Source: Branchiostoma belcheri
Taxonomy: Eukaryota > Chordata > Leptocardii > Amphioxiformes > Branchiostomatidae
Assembly (NCBI RefSeq): GCF_001625305.1
Contig: NW_017802980.1
Location: 165,895-229,894 of the forward strand
Direction: 5' to 3'
Length of the DNA: 64,000 nucleotides
This document shows, piece after piece, positions 12,701-20,776 of the stretch (positions within the stretch are counted from its first letter, which is position 1; the number at the start of each line of letters is the position of its first letter). The notes beneath the pieces are model-generated. The model ran no database searches, was not told where the DNA came from, and saw only the letters and a list, made by a program, of their open reading frames with translations. The translations under genes and the position numbers were made by a program.

Positions 12701-13102
12701 TTGCAACAATATGTAAGCTAACACCAGTCACCATGGTGGCAGACGTCAACAAATCATGTCATTGGTCAGGTCAGAGGTTAGTGTTTGGAACAGAAGAGGA
12801 GGAAGAAAGTAAGTAAAAACAATGTTTTCCTTCGGTAAACATAAATATGATTTAGACTGTCACAATGCATGAGAAGATCTAGACATGTCACCTGGAACAA
12901 TACTAGGGTCTGGCGGTGTGAGTGGATGGATGTCCTTTGTCAGGTACATCTCCCCTTCTGTACAGTTCTCATCCTCTTCATCCTCAGACGAGCTTTGTGT
13001 GGAGGTGCTGCTGTGGTCCTGCTCCAGACCGTCCTGTGAGTCAGACTCATCCAAGTCTGACACTCCCGGCCCGTCTGGGTCAGTCAGTTTCCGTTTAGAC
13101 AT
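3770..13102 (-). CDS. CSRNP: cysteine/serine-rich nuclear protein (CSRNP/AXUD1 family)
   Basis: CSRNPs are nuclear, DNA-binding transcription factors; vertebrate CSRNP1 (AXUD1) is induced by axin and cytokines. Six coding exons join in frame with GT-AG sites: 13102-12892, 9915-9790, 9216-9068, 7506-7410, 6134-5998 and 4816-3770 (588 aa). The protein starts [11 protein letters not shown], has an acidic Ser-rich head, then the family core: [20 protein letters not shown] (about residues 85-105), [14 protein letters not shown], an acidic DDYYFLQP block, and the cysteine cluster [17 protein letters not shown]...KCQ (217-240) continuing as PCGCTKDGC in the last exon, then [14 protein letters not shown]. 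The 320-residue tail is Ser/acid-rich with no fold seen. The ATG at 13102 was chosen because a clear acceptor (after 13147) lies 44 bases upstream and the match to vertebrate starts is good. Which of the vertebrate paralogues CSRNP1-3 it matches best cannot be told by eye; a single pro-orthologue is likely. Confidence 0.93.
4880..5165 (+). repeat. about 290-bp dispersed repeat (retroposon-like)
   Basis: Begins AACTAGAGAAGTAACATTTG and ends near GTAAACATAAAT. Two more copies occur at 12564-12863 and, reversed, at 35635-35885. It lies in the last intron of the CSRNP gene. No coding capacity is seen. Confidence 0.75.
5375..5665 (+). repeat. degenerate GTAGCCAGG-family repeat
   Basis: Shares the order of blocks seen at 9313-9606 and 38750-39081: CAAGGCTCAAA, a GGACAAATT...GGAATTTTAGAA block, a CTCTCAAAAACACAGG block, then TTCAATTTTCAAAATTTTC. 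It is the most diverged of three copies. Confidence 0.6.
6229..6560. repeat. MITE, GGCCACACCAATTTAATT family
   Basis: About 330 bp; ends are inverted copies of GCCACACCAATTTAATTTG. The middle carries the family blocks GAAGCGACAGGGCGAAA and AGGCCTAGGCATCCTATTAT. One of at least nine copies in the window. It lies in the CSRNP intron between exons at 5998-6134 and 7410-7506. Confidence 0.85.
6904..7110. repeat. CGTACGG-rich element, truncated copy
   Basis: Starts TCGGTCACAACCCGCCGTACG and follows the 2445-2868 element in reverse orientation for about 200 bases, then loses similarity. Confidence 0.7.
7520..7765 (-). mobile_element. non-LTR retrotransposon 3' tail (probable)
   Basis: On the minus strand this stretch reads as an untranslated tail, GGACGAAATTCGGGTATTTG...AAATAAAATAAAAAATATA, ending in TTTGA repeats. 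This is the usual look of a LINE 3' end. No coding part is attached. Confidence 0.4.
7770..8025 (+). mobile_element. LINE ORF2 C-terminal fragment
   Basis: Encodes [20 protein letters not shown]...GKRRVGHP...[14 protein letters not shown], ending STEDE and a stop, followed directly by a (GAT)n tail. The GHVVR...GKRxxGRP layout is typical of the extreme C-terminus of non-LTR retrotransposon reverse transcriptases, and the microsatellite tail fits a 3' end. 5' truncated; reverse transcriptase motifs are absent. Confidence 0.7.
8597..9025. repeat. terminal-inverted-repeat element AGGGCTGCGTACC
   Basis: Begins AGGGCTGCGTACC and ends GGTACGCAGCCCT, a perfect 13-base inverted pair about 430 bases apart. 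The interior has internal palindromes (GGTCCGGACC; TACAGGTACAGG and its reverse). The AGGGCTG ends resemble hAT-type elements. Non-coding. Confidence 0.75.
9313..9606 (+). repeat. GTAGCCAGG-family repeat
   Basis: Runs from GCCCGTAGCCAGGGTGGG to GGAACCTCGTGCC and includes the block GGTCCACTTTTTGGTCCACT. It is the same family as 38750-39081 in opposite orientation. It sits immediately upstream (minus strand) of the CSRNP exon 9068-9216. Confidence 0.75.
10371..10536. mobile_element. hairpin MITE CAGCCTCCGTAGCAGGC with 9-bp duplication
   Basis: Left end CAGCCTCCGTAGCAGG, right end GTGCTATGGAGGCTA (inverted). Exact 9-bp direct repeats GCTACTTGG flank it at 10362-10370 and 10537-10545. A second copy is at 46207-46385. 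Nine-base duplications point to a Mutator-like mobilising enzyme. Confidence 0.85.
10546..11228. other. CSRNP intron, no feature seen
   Basis: Unique-looking intron DNA with a short CCCACACACAC tract near 10575. No exon signals recognised. Confidence 0.35.
11229..12070. repeat. duplicated element copies around a 20-base gap
   Basis: Bases from 11241 to about 11574 recur almost exactly from 11702 to about 12038, on either side of Ns at 11683-11702. The element is about 450-500 bp; its right end is CTGACCTCCTTCACGGAG. A third copy lies reversed at about 55009-55505. The second copy here lacks an internal block of roughly 110 bases that the first has. The pairing across a tiny gap suggests two alleles placed in series. 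Confidence 0.8.
12076..12549 (+). mobile_element. possible retroposon 3' end
   Basis: No coding sequence, but the stretch ends in GTGATAAATCAAAATAAACAAATAAACAA, an (AAATAAAC)n tail typical of amphioxus and other invertebrate LINE 3' ends. Based only on the tail. Confidence 0.35.
12564..12863 (+). mobile_element. retroposon-like repeat with 14-bp target duplication
   Basis: Third member of the AACTAGAGAAGTAAC family. It is flanked by exact direct repeats AATGCATGAGAAGA at 12550-12563 and 12864-12877, fixing its ends at about 300 bp. A duplication of 14 bases fits target-primed insertion of a SINE-like sequence. The right repeat ends 14 bases from the donor of the first CSRNP coding exon. Confidence 0.75.
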
Positions 13103-13573
13103 CCTGGGACTGGGTTGAGAAGGTACGTTGTCAACCACAATGCCGGCTGCCAAGAAAATTGAGAGAGACATCCATGAAACATGATACTGCATCATAATTA
13201 TGCTTATAGCAATTGTTTTAGACTTATTATGAATTTACCTCGGCGATGTAGTGCGAGTGAAATGTTTGTCTATCACTATACTGACACATTTGAAACTATA
13301 CTGACACTATACTGACACATTTGAAACTATACTGACATTATACTGACACATTTGAAACTTTGTTACTCTTTTCTAAAAAGATTATGTTCCTCCAACAACG
13401 CAACAATCAGTCGCTTAATACATTCCGATGCCTTTTACGGGAATTCATTCTTCCGGAAGACCTACAATTTATTATGCTTCTAGGTTTCTTCCTGTTTTAT
13501 TTGTATGTCTGTAGAGTTTTTGTATTATTTTAATGATGTACTGCACATGTGTTATATGGGTTTTTACCTGAAA

Positions 13574-13699
13574 TAAAGAATGAATGAATGAATGAATGAA
13601 TGAATGAATGAATGAATGAATGAATGAATGAATGAATGAATGAATGAATGAATGAATGAATGAATGAATGAATGAATGAATGAATGAATGAATGAATGA
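13574..13699 (+). repeat. (GAAT)n microsatellite
   Basis: About thirty tandem GAAT units right after ACCTGAAATAAAGAATG. The AATAAA just before it suggests it grew from the 3' tail of a retroposon. Confidence 0.9.
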
Positions 13700-13769
13700 A
13701 TAATTATGTGCAGTTAGTCACTTTCAAATACTCCAAGTATGAAATTCCTGGCACTTACCACTCTTGAAT

Positions 13770-14735
13770 TATAACATTTTTTATTCATTATGCAAATTAA
13801 TTAATCAACACCTACCTGTGTTTCTCTCGTTCTCAATTACATATGCCACAAGCTTGAATAGTCCTATCATGTAATGCAGCTGATTTCATTCATTTCCTCA
13901 TAGATTATGCAAATTTCATCTATATTTGCATAATTGTCACATCATTATGTCCAGATTACGTAAGCTACCTACATACCAAAAATCATGACAATCCGTCAAC
14001 CGGTTCTTGAGTTATCCTCTTTTGAATTCTAGGATTTTTTCATGTAGCATAGGGGTCAGGTACACAGAAGAGCAACCTTCATGGCTCAAGTTGCGCATTG
14101 AGCCAAAATATTTTGAAACTCATAACCCCCTGAGACACTATTTCTTGTTTAATGAAGAACAGATTTTGTGAAGTTAAGGCTTTCCCTTTGCTATAGCTAT
14201 CTAAAGTTATATTTTCATTTATTGCAAGATTTATGAAGGTTCTCCCTCCCAAAACACCCTTATGCTGCTTGAAAGACAGCATACTGCATAGGGGTAAATA
14301 TTATAGCATAGAGGGTCAAAATCATAGCATAGGGGGCCCCTAAGCTAAAAAGGCCTGGCTAGAACACTGAATATAATTAAACAAACACCCCTGCAGTTTC
14401 ACAGCAAGCTGCTATGGGGACCAAACTCACATCACTTCTTCCCCAGCACTAGTACTAATACTAACATACTAGTACCTATCATCCAAATTTCGTCACCCTA
14501 GCATGTCTAGGTCATGAGATATCAAAACTGGAAGTTCAGCTGCAGTACCATAAGAAGCCGCTAGGGGGCCCAAAATCTAATCATTTCGAGGTCTCATCAA
14601 GACCTACCCACCTACCAAATATCAAGGCAATCCATTTAAGCCTTCTCGAGTTATCATGTTTACAGACAGACACACAGACAGACACACACACACACAAACG
14701 CCTCTGAAAACATAACCTTCTTGCCGAAGGCAATG
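13770..14735 (+). repeat. long AT-rich dispersed repeat, 'CGTCAACCGGTTCTTGAG' family
   Basis: Contains CATACCAAAAATCATGACAA, TCCGTCAACCGGTTCTTGAG and several TTCTCGAGTTATC-like blocks separated by about 100-200 bases, ending CTTGCCGAAGGCAATGA. A second, differently rearranged copy spans 62150-63080 and ends with the same GAAGGCA motif. Non-coding; a non-autonomous element of unknown class. Confidence 0.6.
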
Positions 14736-14941
14736 ATGATATGTACTTAATTTGAAAACGCAGTTAATTCCACGAATTCATTTACAACATTTTCATGCAA
14801 AGGTATGTTACTTTCCCACTCAAATGGCAAATGTATGATCTATATTTGGGGGTTGTTATATACAATTTTTTGTTGTGTTGGGGTAAGAATTTTCACTTAT
14901 ACATCTGTATCAAATAACAAAAAAGGTTTCATGTGCTTGAA

Positions 14942-15175
14942 GCCCGGTTTACAGAGGGCAAAGATATCATTTGGCCTGCGTACAAGGCGCCCTACTGCGC
15001 GTTTTGTCCGACACATTTTTTTAGCGTGTGAACATTACGCACGGCGCCACGCGTCAGTTTTCCTGTGGCACCTCCTGGATGTGCCACAGAAAAATGTGTG
15101 TTTTCACGCTAAAAAAATGTGTCGCATTGTTCGACGCAGGCCAAATGATATTTTAGCCCCCGTGTAAACCGGGCC
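14942..15175. repeat. hairpin element GGCCCGGTTTACA
   Basis: Almost the whole 234 bases form one imperfect hairpin: AGCCCGGTTTACA with TGTAAACCGGGCC at the ends, and inside TTTGGCCTGCGT, TTTTTTTAGCGTG and CTGTGGCACCTCC each paired with their reverse complements. The open frame across it is not a gene. Confidence 0.8.
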
Positions 15176-15439
15176 TTCGGGAGAATAAAAGTCATCATCA
15201 TGCCCACTGCTTAAATGCTTAGGTCATCATCACTGTCCATTAATTAAATACATGTAACGTTAACGTTATTCGGTATATGACGTCTATGAATATATGACAT
15301 ATGAATTGACTACAATATGGTCGAAATCAGCATCATCCACAGTATGGAAACAGTTGAAATACGGCTACAAAAAACAGTACTTTATTCAAAAACTTTTACA
15401 ACACTTCCCAAAACATATGATCATCCTGACTACACATGG

Positions 15440-15629
15440 GTAAGTGTAAAAGGTGAATTTTGATTCCTTGTGGGAAAACTGGAACAATTTGCTTTCTTTA
15501 GCTGGTGGTGCCAAAATTTTAGTATGTGAAATGATAAATTCAAACGGTAAGTTAATTTTGGATTTTCTTTCAAATCAGAAAGAAAAGGAAGCCACGAATC
15601 CGGCAACCAAAACACTAACTTGGTGTGGC
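15440..15629. repeat. eroded GGCCACACCAATTTAATT MITE, right half
   Basis: Retains AATCAGAAAGAAAAGG...CGAATCCGGCAACCAA and a right end CTTGGTGTGGCC. The left end is not recognisable. Confidence 0.5.
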
Positions 15630-16041
15630 CCTGCCCGTAAAGCCGACTGACGCAGGCACAGTAAGCCGCAGCCCTCCCACCCAGACCGAAGCACGGCCTT
15701 TGTTTACGCAAAAACCCTGAAAATCTTCAACCTTTCCTTTCAACTCCGACAAAATCAGGCGTTCAGAACAATTTTCTCACTCGAATTCCCTTCCTACAAC
15801 CCCCGATTTTGTATCAAACGGTTAGGGCGGAATGGTAGATGCTAGACTTGGTTGACCGAAGCCGCTATTAGTATGCTGCATCGCTAACGATGGGACGGAA
15901 CAATGGAGCACGCTCGCCATTCCAGCCGGCCCGCAGACCGACTCATGGGATCTCACGTCCGAAGACGGCATTAAAACGATGTCCCAACATGCCAAACATC
16001 GGTTATACGGTGTGAAACAATAATAAAATCTAGATTCTTAC

Positions 16042-16160
16042 CTACAGAAAATTCAGCGTTCTCTCTTGCCTTGCCGGAAGCCGCCTTCCTAATTATTAAG
16101 TATTCACTGACGTCAAAGACTGGCCAATCCTCATTCAACATTTCCCGCGCCGCACTCGAC
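16042..16160 (-). other. CSRNP 5' untranslated exon (start approximate)
   Basis: On the minus strand a consensus donor CTGTAG|GTAAGAATC closes this exon at 16042. Joined to the acceptor at 13146 it gives a leader that reaches the ATG at 13102. The upstream limit is inferred from a TTTAAA box at 16161-16166 and the CCAAT motifs beyond, so it is uncertain by tens of bases. Confidence 0.6.
16108..16115. promoter_or_regulatory. cAMP response element palindrome
   Basis: A full TGACGTCA site lies in the presumed first exon or core promoter of the CSRNP gene. CREB-type factors bind this palindrome; vertebrate CSRNP1 behaves as an early-response gene, so a functional site is plausible but unproven. 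Confidence 0.65.
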
Positions 16161-16220
16161 TTTAAATTTTCGGACCAATCAGAGGATGTTAGATCTTAAT
16201 CTCTTCACCCAGCGGCCAAT
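16124..16220. promoter_or_regulatory. three CCAAT boxes
   Basis: CCAAT occurs at 16124-16128, 16175-16179 and 16216-16220, all in the same orientation, about 40-50 bases apart, with a TTTAAA box at 16161-16166. Such spacing is typical of NF-Y-bound promoters and supports a start of the minus-strand CSRNP gene here. Confidence 0.55.
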
Positions 16221-16489
16221 CAGGTGGCAGAATTGACCATGTGACATTGGGATGTGAACATGAAACCGGGTGGGTTCTCAATATAGACCTTTCCCTTTCA
16301 ATCCCTCCTTTCCGGTGCCATAGATCCCAGGCTCCGTGGATCTCGACCGCGCGTACCGTGGATCGTGGATTCCTGGCACCGTACGTGTAATAGGCACCGT
16401 GATTGCGGAGGTGAACTCGACAAATCTTCAAAGGAAGAATAAATCTCGGTGTTGCTTTACCTTCCCCAAGAAGGTTATGTCTGTGCGTC

Positions 16490-16745
16490 GTCTGTATGTA
16501 ACGTTATATGTCTGTCCGTCTGTCTGTCCGTCCGTCCGTCCGTCCTACTCTCCAAGCAGAGGTCTGGGTTTTGGGGGTATTTTTAGCCAGGGTTTGGTGG
16601 GGGGAAAATTCAGTGCAAAAGAGAAACCCCGATAAAAAAAAGCCTAAAGGCATGCTAAAAAAATACCCCCAAAACTCTAACCTCTGCTTGGAGAGTACGT
16701 CCGTCCGTCTGTTTGTCTGTCCGTCTGTCTGTCTGTCTGTGAACA
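16490..16745 (+). repeat. (TCCG/TCTG)n microsatellite split by a MITE
   Basis: CCGT/CTGT tandem units lie on both sides of the element at 16546-16697, so the element landed inside an existing microsatellite. Confidence 0.85.
16546..16697. mobile_element. MITE, CTCTCCAAGCAGAGG family
   Basis: TACTCTCCAAGCAGAGG at the left, CCTCTGCTTGGAGAGTA at the right, with arms pairing through GGTTTGGTGGGG and AAATTCAGTGCAAAAGAGAAA. Non-coding, 152 bp. Confidence 0.9.
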
Positions 16746-16918
16746 GCATGCAGCATGGCTCAAGTCTTTGATGGGTGAAGTCGTGGGTTTTTAAGATACT
16801 TGGCATGTTCACAAAACGAAGAAAAGATTAAAATTTTGGCCCTCTTGGTAGCTTTCTTATACTGCCCAGTCTTGATAGGAGTGCCCTTGCCCTTGGCCTT
16901 GGACATGCCCTGGTAGAT

Positions 16919-16991
16919 TAGTCTGGTGTCCAGCCTTGTTAGTACGCTCCCCAAGATCCGCTCCCCGCCAACAAGGCTGGACACCAGGCTA
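16919..16991. repeat. 73-bp TAG...CTA hairpin
   Basis: TAGTCTGGTGTCCAGCCTTG pairs with CAAGGCTGGACACCAGGCTA. The ends match the TAG...CTA pattern of larger hairpins at 43619, 44743, 46946, 52913 and 57201. Confidence 0.75.
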
Positions 16992-17517
16992 CTGGTAGAT
17001 AGCTCTGGCTTGTGCTCGGTAAAAAAGTGACATGCTAGCAGCTTTTTTCTAAACGGCAGGGCTATTAAAATCTTCGAAGAGGATAACTCATGAAGGGGTT
17101 GATTGTTGTGATTTGGATACTAAAATAATTACATGTTGATTATGCAAACTTTAGCCATCTAATATTCGTAATTTGCTGCGCTTCGTGAAAGGGTTATTCA
17201 GACATTTGGCGCGTGACTTTCGCTTGACCAGACTCTCCTGAAAATCAATGACATAAAAATGGCATAATATAAATATTTTTCGTTGATTCCGCAAATAGGT
17301 CCTCATTTGCATAATTTAACATTTTCTACCCCAGGAGGTTCTTCTTGCCCTAACGTTAACTATATTGAAATAACAAACACACCTTGTGCGAATTAACATT
17401 AACAGGGAGGTCTATAGTAGCACATCTGCCTTGTCAAGGAAACCTGCTCCCAGCGATTTTCCCATTATGTAAAGGTCGCAGCTTGCCGGTTAGCTGGCGA
17501 TTTTACGTCCGTTTTTC

Positions 17518-17657
17518 TACTCTCCAAGCAGAGGTTGATGGTGGAAGATCGTTTGCTCTATATATATGGCCATTTTTTTGTCGCTACCACCACCAACTTG
17601 GGTAGGGAAATGGTTACAGACTGTCTTACCCCCACCAAAAGATCTGCTTGGAGATTA
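17518..17657. mobile_element. MITE, CTCTCCAAGCAGAGG family, subfamily 2
   Basis: TACTCTCCAAGCAGAGGTTG left, GATCTGCTTGGAGATTA right. Flanked by exact 8-bp repeats CGTTTTTC (17510-17517 and 17658-17665). Same subfamily as 46391-46634, with a shared GGCCATTTTTTTGTCGC core. Confidence 0.85.
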
Positions 17658-18229
17658 CGTTTTTCACCACAGAGCCTGATTTTCACCTTCCAAAATCGGA
17701 CGAAGCCTGCTAAAAAACAAACCAACTTCGCACAAGTAACATGTAACTGTTACCAGGCCCTGGACCCAATTCCATAGTCTCCTCCAGACTAACAACGTGG
17801 GCTGGGGGAAAATAATTTGCGAAGGGATTTGGCCAGCATATAATATTAACGTTACATTCCTGCCTGATTCTTGCAACAACCCAACATCTGCTTTAAAATT
17901 AACATTTTCCCAGCATGCAACTGAGCTAACACCTGTTACTTCCGTAATAAGCCGTAAAACTAGCTTCTTATTCGTACATTTGACTACTTCAATGTTTTAG
18001 ATGATAAATAAACGCACTGTGGTATTTTCCCCATTGATATCACTATTTTTCAGCTTATTACTAATTAGTAATATTCATTTTGTTAAAAAAATTGCATTGA
18101 TGTTATCAAAACTAACTTGTATTATTGGTATTAGCATGTATTCGAATATGCTGCCATGTTTGTTTTTACATTCCGAATATCCAGTTGCCACAAACCTTAG
18201 TTGCGAAGTCTGTGTGTAGATTTGAGAAG

Positions 18230-18316
18230 AAGTTTTGGTCGTTTTTAATAAGATAACGCCATAAAAGTCATGACTAAGAATGGAACGTGGTGAACTACAC
18301 GCTAGGCTCTCGTCAG
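18230..18316 (+). other. NEK9-like 5' untranslated exon (start approximate)
   Basis: A strong donor CGTCAG|GTAAGTCG closes a short exon at 18316. Spliced to the acceptor at 20739, the ATG at 18280 gives only a short upstream frame that stops before the main ATG at 20777. It is therefore drawn as leader with a possible upstream ORF. Inferred from signals alone. Confidence 0.45.
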
Positions 18317-18429
18317 GTAAGTCGTGTGAGTCGGACAGACGTAGTTTGGAGCGTTTTTTGGGGCGGAAGTATTGCTGTTTTATAGTGTTTACTTCTAGAC
18401 AGACCGTAGTTGCAAATCTGAGCTGATCT

Positions 18430-19350
18430 CTCAGAAATTTACCAGGGCATGTCCTTATTTTCTGTGCCCTTACAACTTCTCATCCCATATCAAAACTTCG
18501 CCCAATGTTGACAAAATGTTTAAGGCCAAGTATAAAATATTATGCCCAAGGATAATGTCATTGATTACTAGTAGTATGTAAGTTTATATATGCCACATTG
18601 ATATTCAGTGGGTGATTTTTTAAGTGGATTTTCTTTTTTTCTAAATGTAATCCACCCTATGGAAGTGCAAAACAATATTCAAGCATTTCTATCACATTGT
18701 GTCGGAACATGTCAGAAATTGGCATCATACCTGGAGGGTACCTGTAGTCAGTACAAGGAGGAAATAAGTCACAGTATATAAACCTGTGACGTTGTTGGGT
18801 CGTGTGGCGCAGCGGTAGCGCTTTCGGCTCAAGACCTAGAGGTCCTGAGTTCGATCCCCACCCATGTCACCGATCTTGTGCCCTTGGGAAAGGCACTTTA
18901 CACGACTTTCCTCACTTCACTCAGGTGTAAATGAGTACCTAGCTTCGGTTAGGGACGTCCCTCGAATAGGACGTAAACTGGAGGTCCCGTGTTTGAGGAG
19001 GGCCACACCTCGAGCACGTTAAAGAACCCACCACACCTTTCGAAAAAGAGTAGGGGCATGCCCCGGTGTGCGATGGTACAAATTCTACAATCCGGAGACT
19101 TGCCAAGAATTGGCATGCCAGCCAGAATGATCAGTATGATGATCGTGGGCATTAAAAGGAAGACGAAGGAGTCACGCTCCTCTCACTCTTGTACCAAGAA
19201 GAAGAAGGATATCATATCTGACATGACCACTATCGCCATGTCACTCATTCTTGGCCCTAAAGATTTCGTCAACATTGGGCGCAATTTTGATACCCAATGA
19301 TCAGCTGGAAGGGCACAGAAAATAAGGACAAGCCCTGGTCATTCCTGAGA
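18430..19350. repeat. inverted flanks around a SINE
   Basis: CCAGGGCATGTCCTTATTTT at 18441 and its near reverse complement AAAATAAGGACAAGCCCTGG at 19318, each with about 15 more paired bases, bound roughly 0.9 kb that includes a tRNA-derived SINE. This may be an older element interrupted by the SINE. Confidence 0.5.
18795..19110 (+). mobile_element. tRNA-derived SINE
   Basis: The head carries polymerase III boxes: A box TGGCGCAGCGG and B box GTTCGATCC, in a tRNA-like stretch starting GTCGTGTGGCGCAGCGG. Then follows a conserved body, CCTTGGGAAAGGCACTTTAC, and a tail with CGTTAAAGAACCCACCACAC. Other copies are reversed at 19969-20250 and 29095-29218, with a body fragment at 53600-53660. Confidence 0.85.
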
Positions 19351-19630
19351 TCGGCCATTTTAATTCTACATAGAGCGTAGACGGACCGCTCTAATTCAAC
19401 GTAGAGCGTAATTGGCGCATTTTGCATAGAGCGTATTTGCCGTTTTAATTCTACGTAATGCGTTGTAGCCACTTGACTTAGAATTTAACGTAAAGCATAA
19501 TCGAGAGGTTTCCTGAATTCAGCGTAATACGTAGCCACACTCACTCACTCACTCACTATCCGTTTATCGTCTCGCCAGCTCTCAAAATTTAGCGTAGAGC
19601 ATTGTTGGGACCCCCCATGCCGGCCCCCCT
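19350..19630. repeat. CGTAAAGCGT-type element
   Basis: Many copies of TAGAGCGTA, TAATGCGTTGTAG and TTTAGCGTAGAGC separated by AT-rich bases; ends in GGGACCCCCCATGCCGGCCC. Reverse orientation to the copy at 1-233. A CTCA microsatellite (about 19545) interrupts it. Confidence 0.75.
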
Positions 19631-19968
19631 ACAATGTTGTCAAGGCATCATTTCACAGTAATGTACAACACCTGTAACAAAAGGCATGCAAATTCACATC
19701 AGAACAGTGACTATAACATATATTTTAAGGAATACTGTAAAGTAGTATAAATCTTGAAATGTACGCAGGGACTTTGTTTTAGTTAACCCATGTCCAACTG
19801 AAGTCATATGCAGTACTAGTGGTGTTTAGATTGCCAAAAATAACGACGCACATTTCTATCTCTATCAACTTGGGTACCTTAGCTACAAATACATGTAAAT
19901 AAGGATACTGATTCCACCTTGTTGTAATACACCAGTTTTGTACAAGAACGTACAAGCTGGGTAAGACC

Positions 19969-20250
19969 AGGTTTGAACCACTCACACCGGGAAGGTCCCC
20001 TACTCTTTTCGATAAGTGTGGTGGGTTCTTTATCGTGCATGGAGTGTGGCTCTCCCCAAACACGGGACCTCCAGTTTACGTCCTATCCAAGGGACGTCCC
20101 TAACCAAAGCTAGGTACTCATTTGCACCTGAGTGAAGTGAGGAAAGTCGTGTAAAGTATCTTTCCCAAGGGCACAAGATTGGTGACAAGGTGGGGTTCAA
20201 ACCTGCGACCTCTGGGGTGTGAGCCAAACATGCCACCGATTATGCCACAC
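19969..20250 (-). mobile_element. tRNA-derived SINE, reversed copy
   Basis: Reverse of the 18795-19110 SINE over its full length (tail CACACTTATCG..., body GTAAAGTATCTTTCCCAAGG, tRNA-like head ending at TGCCACACG). The pair is inverted about 0.9 kb apart. Confidence 0.8.
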
Positions 20251-20454
20251 GTTAATATCAGTTGATATTATCATCAGCCTCCTTCCATCTCAGTAGATGA
20301 TGGAATTGTTCCTGGAGTGGTAATTCATGTTCTTTGGTTACTGAACAAGCCAATACTTAAGTGGAGTCTCCAGTTGTGAAAATAAATGTGGTCGGCTTCT
20401 GTTGCCGTTAGACCTAGGGAATAAAACAGTCGTACTCACACATGCTGTTTATGT

Positions 20455-20695
20455 ACGGTACGTACGGGGCACACACGTCATCTGTACTCGCACGCACGGG
20501 TGGTGAATCCGCAGACCGCACGCAGAAAAAGTTTTACATGCACTTAAAGTTCTACGGCGTGTCTGCGTGCTCCAAAAATCCGTAGGATTCCGTACGGAGG
20601 CGGTACTCACCACGCACGGATGCCCTACGTTTGCCCACGTTTTTGCATGAGATGTTGCACGCAGATGCACGTACGGCAGGTTGTGACCGAGGCTT
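20455..20695. repeat. CGTACGG-rich element, partial copy
   Basis: Shares ACTTAAAGTTCTACGGCGTG and the end TACGGCAGGTTGTGACCGAGG with the full copy at 2445-2868. It lies just upstream of the first coding exon of the NEK9-like gene. Confidence 0.7.
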
Positions 20696-20776
20696 TAATT
20701 AATAAATAGTTTAATGGAGCCACCTATTTCATTTTCAGGACCTCCCAGTGCTACCATGAACTAAGTTGTTCCTGCC

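Noticed and set aside
14805-15167. 120-aa open frame
   Set aside because: Covers a hairpin element; codons are paired arms of an inverted repeat.
18795-18870. Functional tRNA gene
   Set aside because: A and B boxes are present, but the stretch continues as a SINE body repeated at 19969 and 29095, and the stem pairing is poor.
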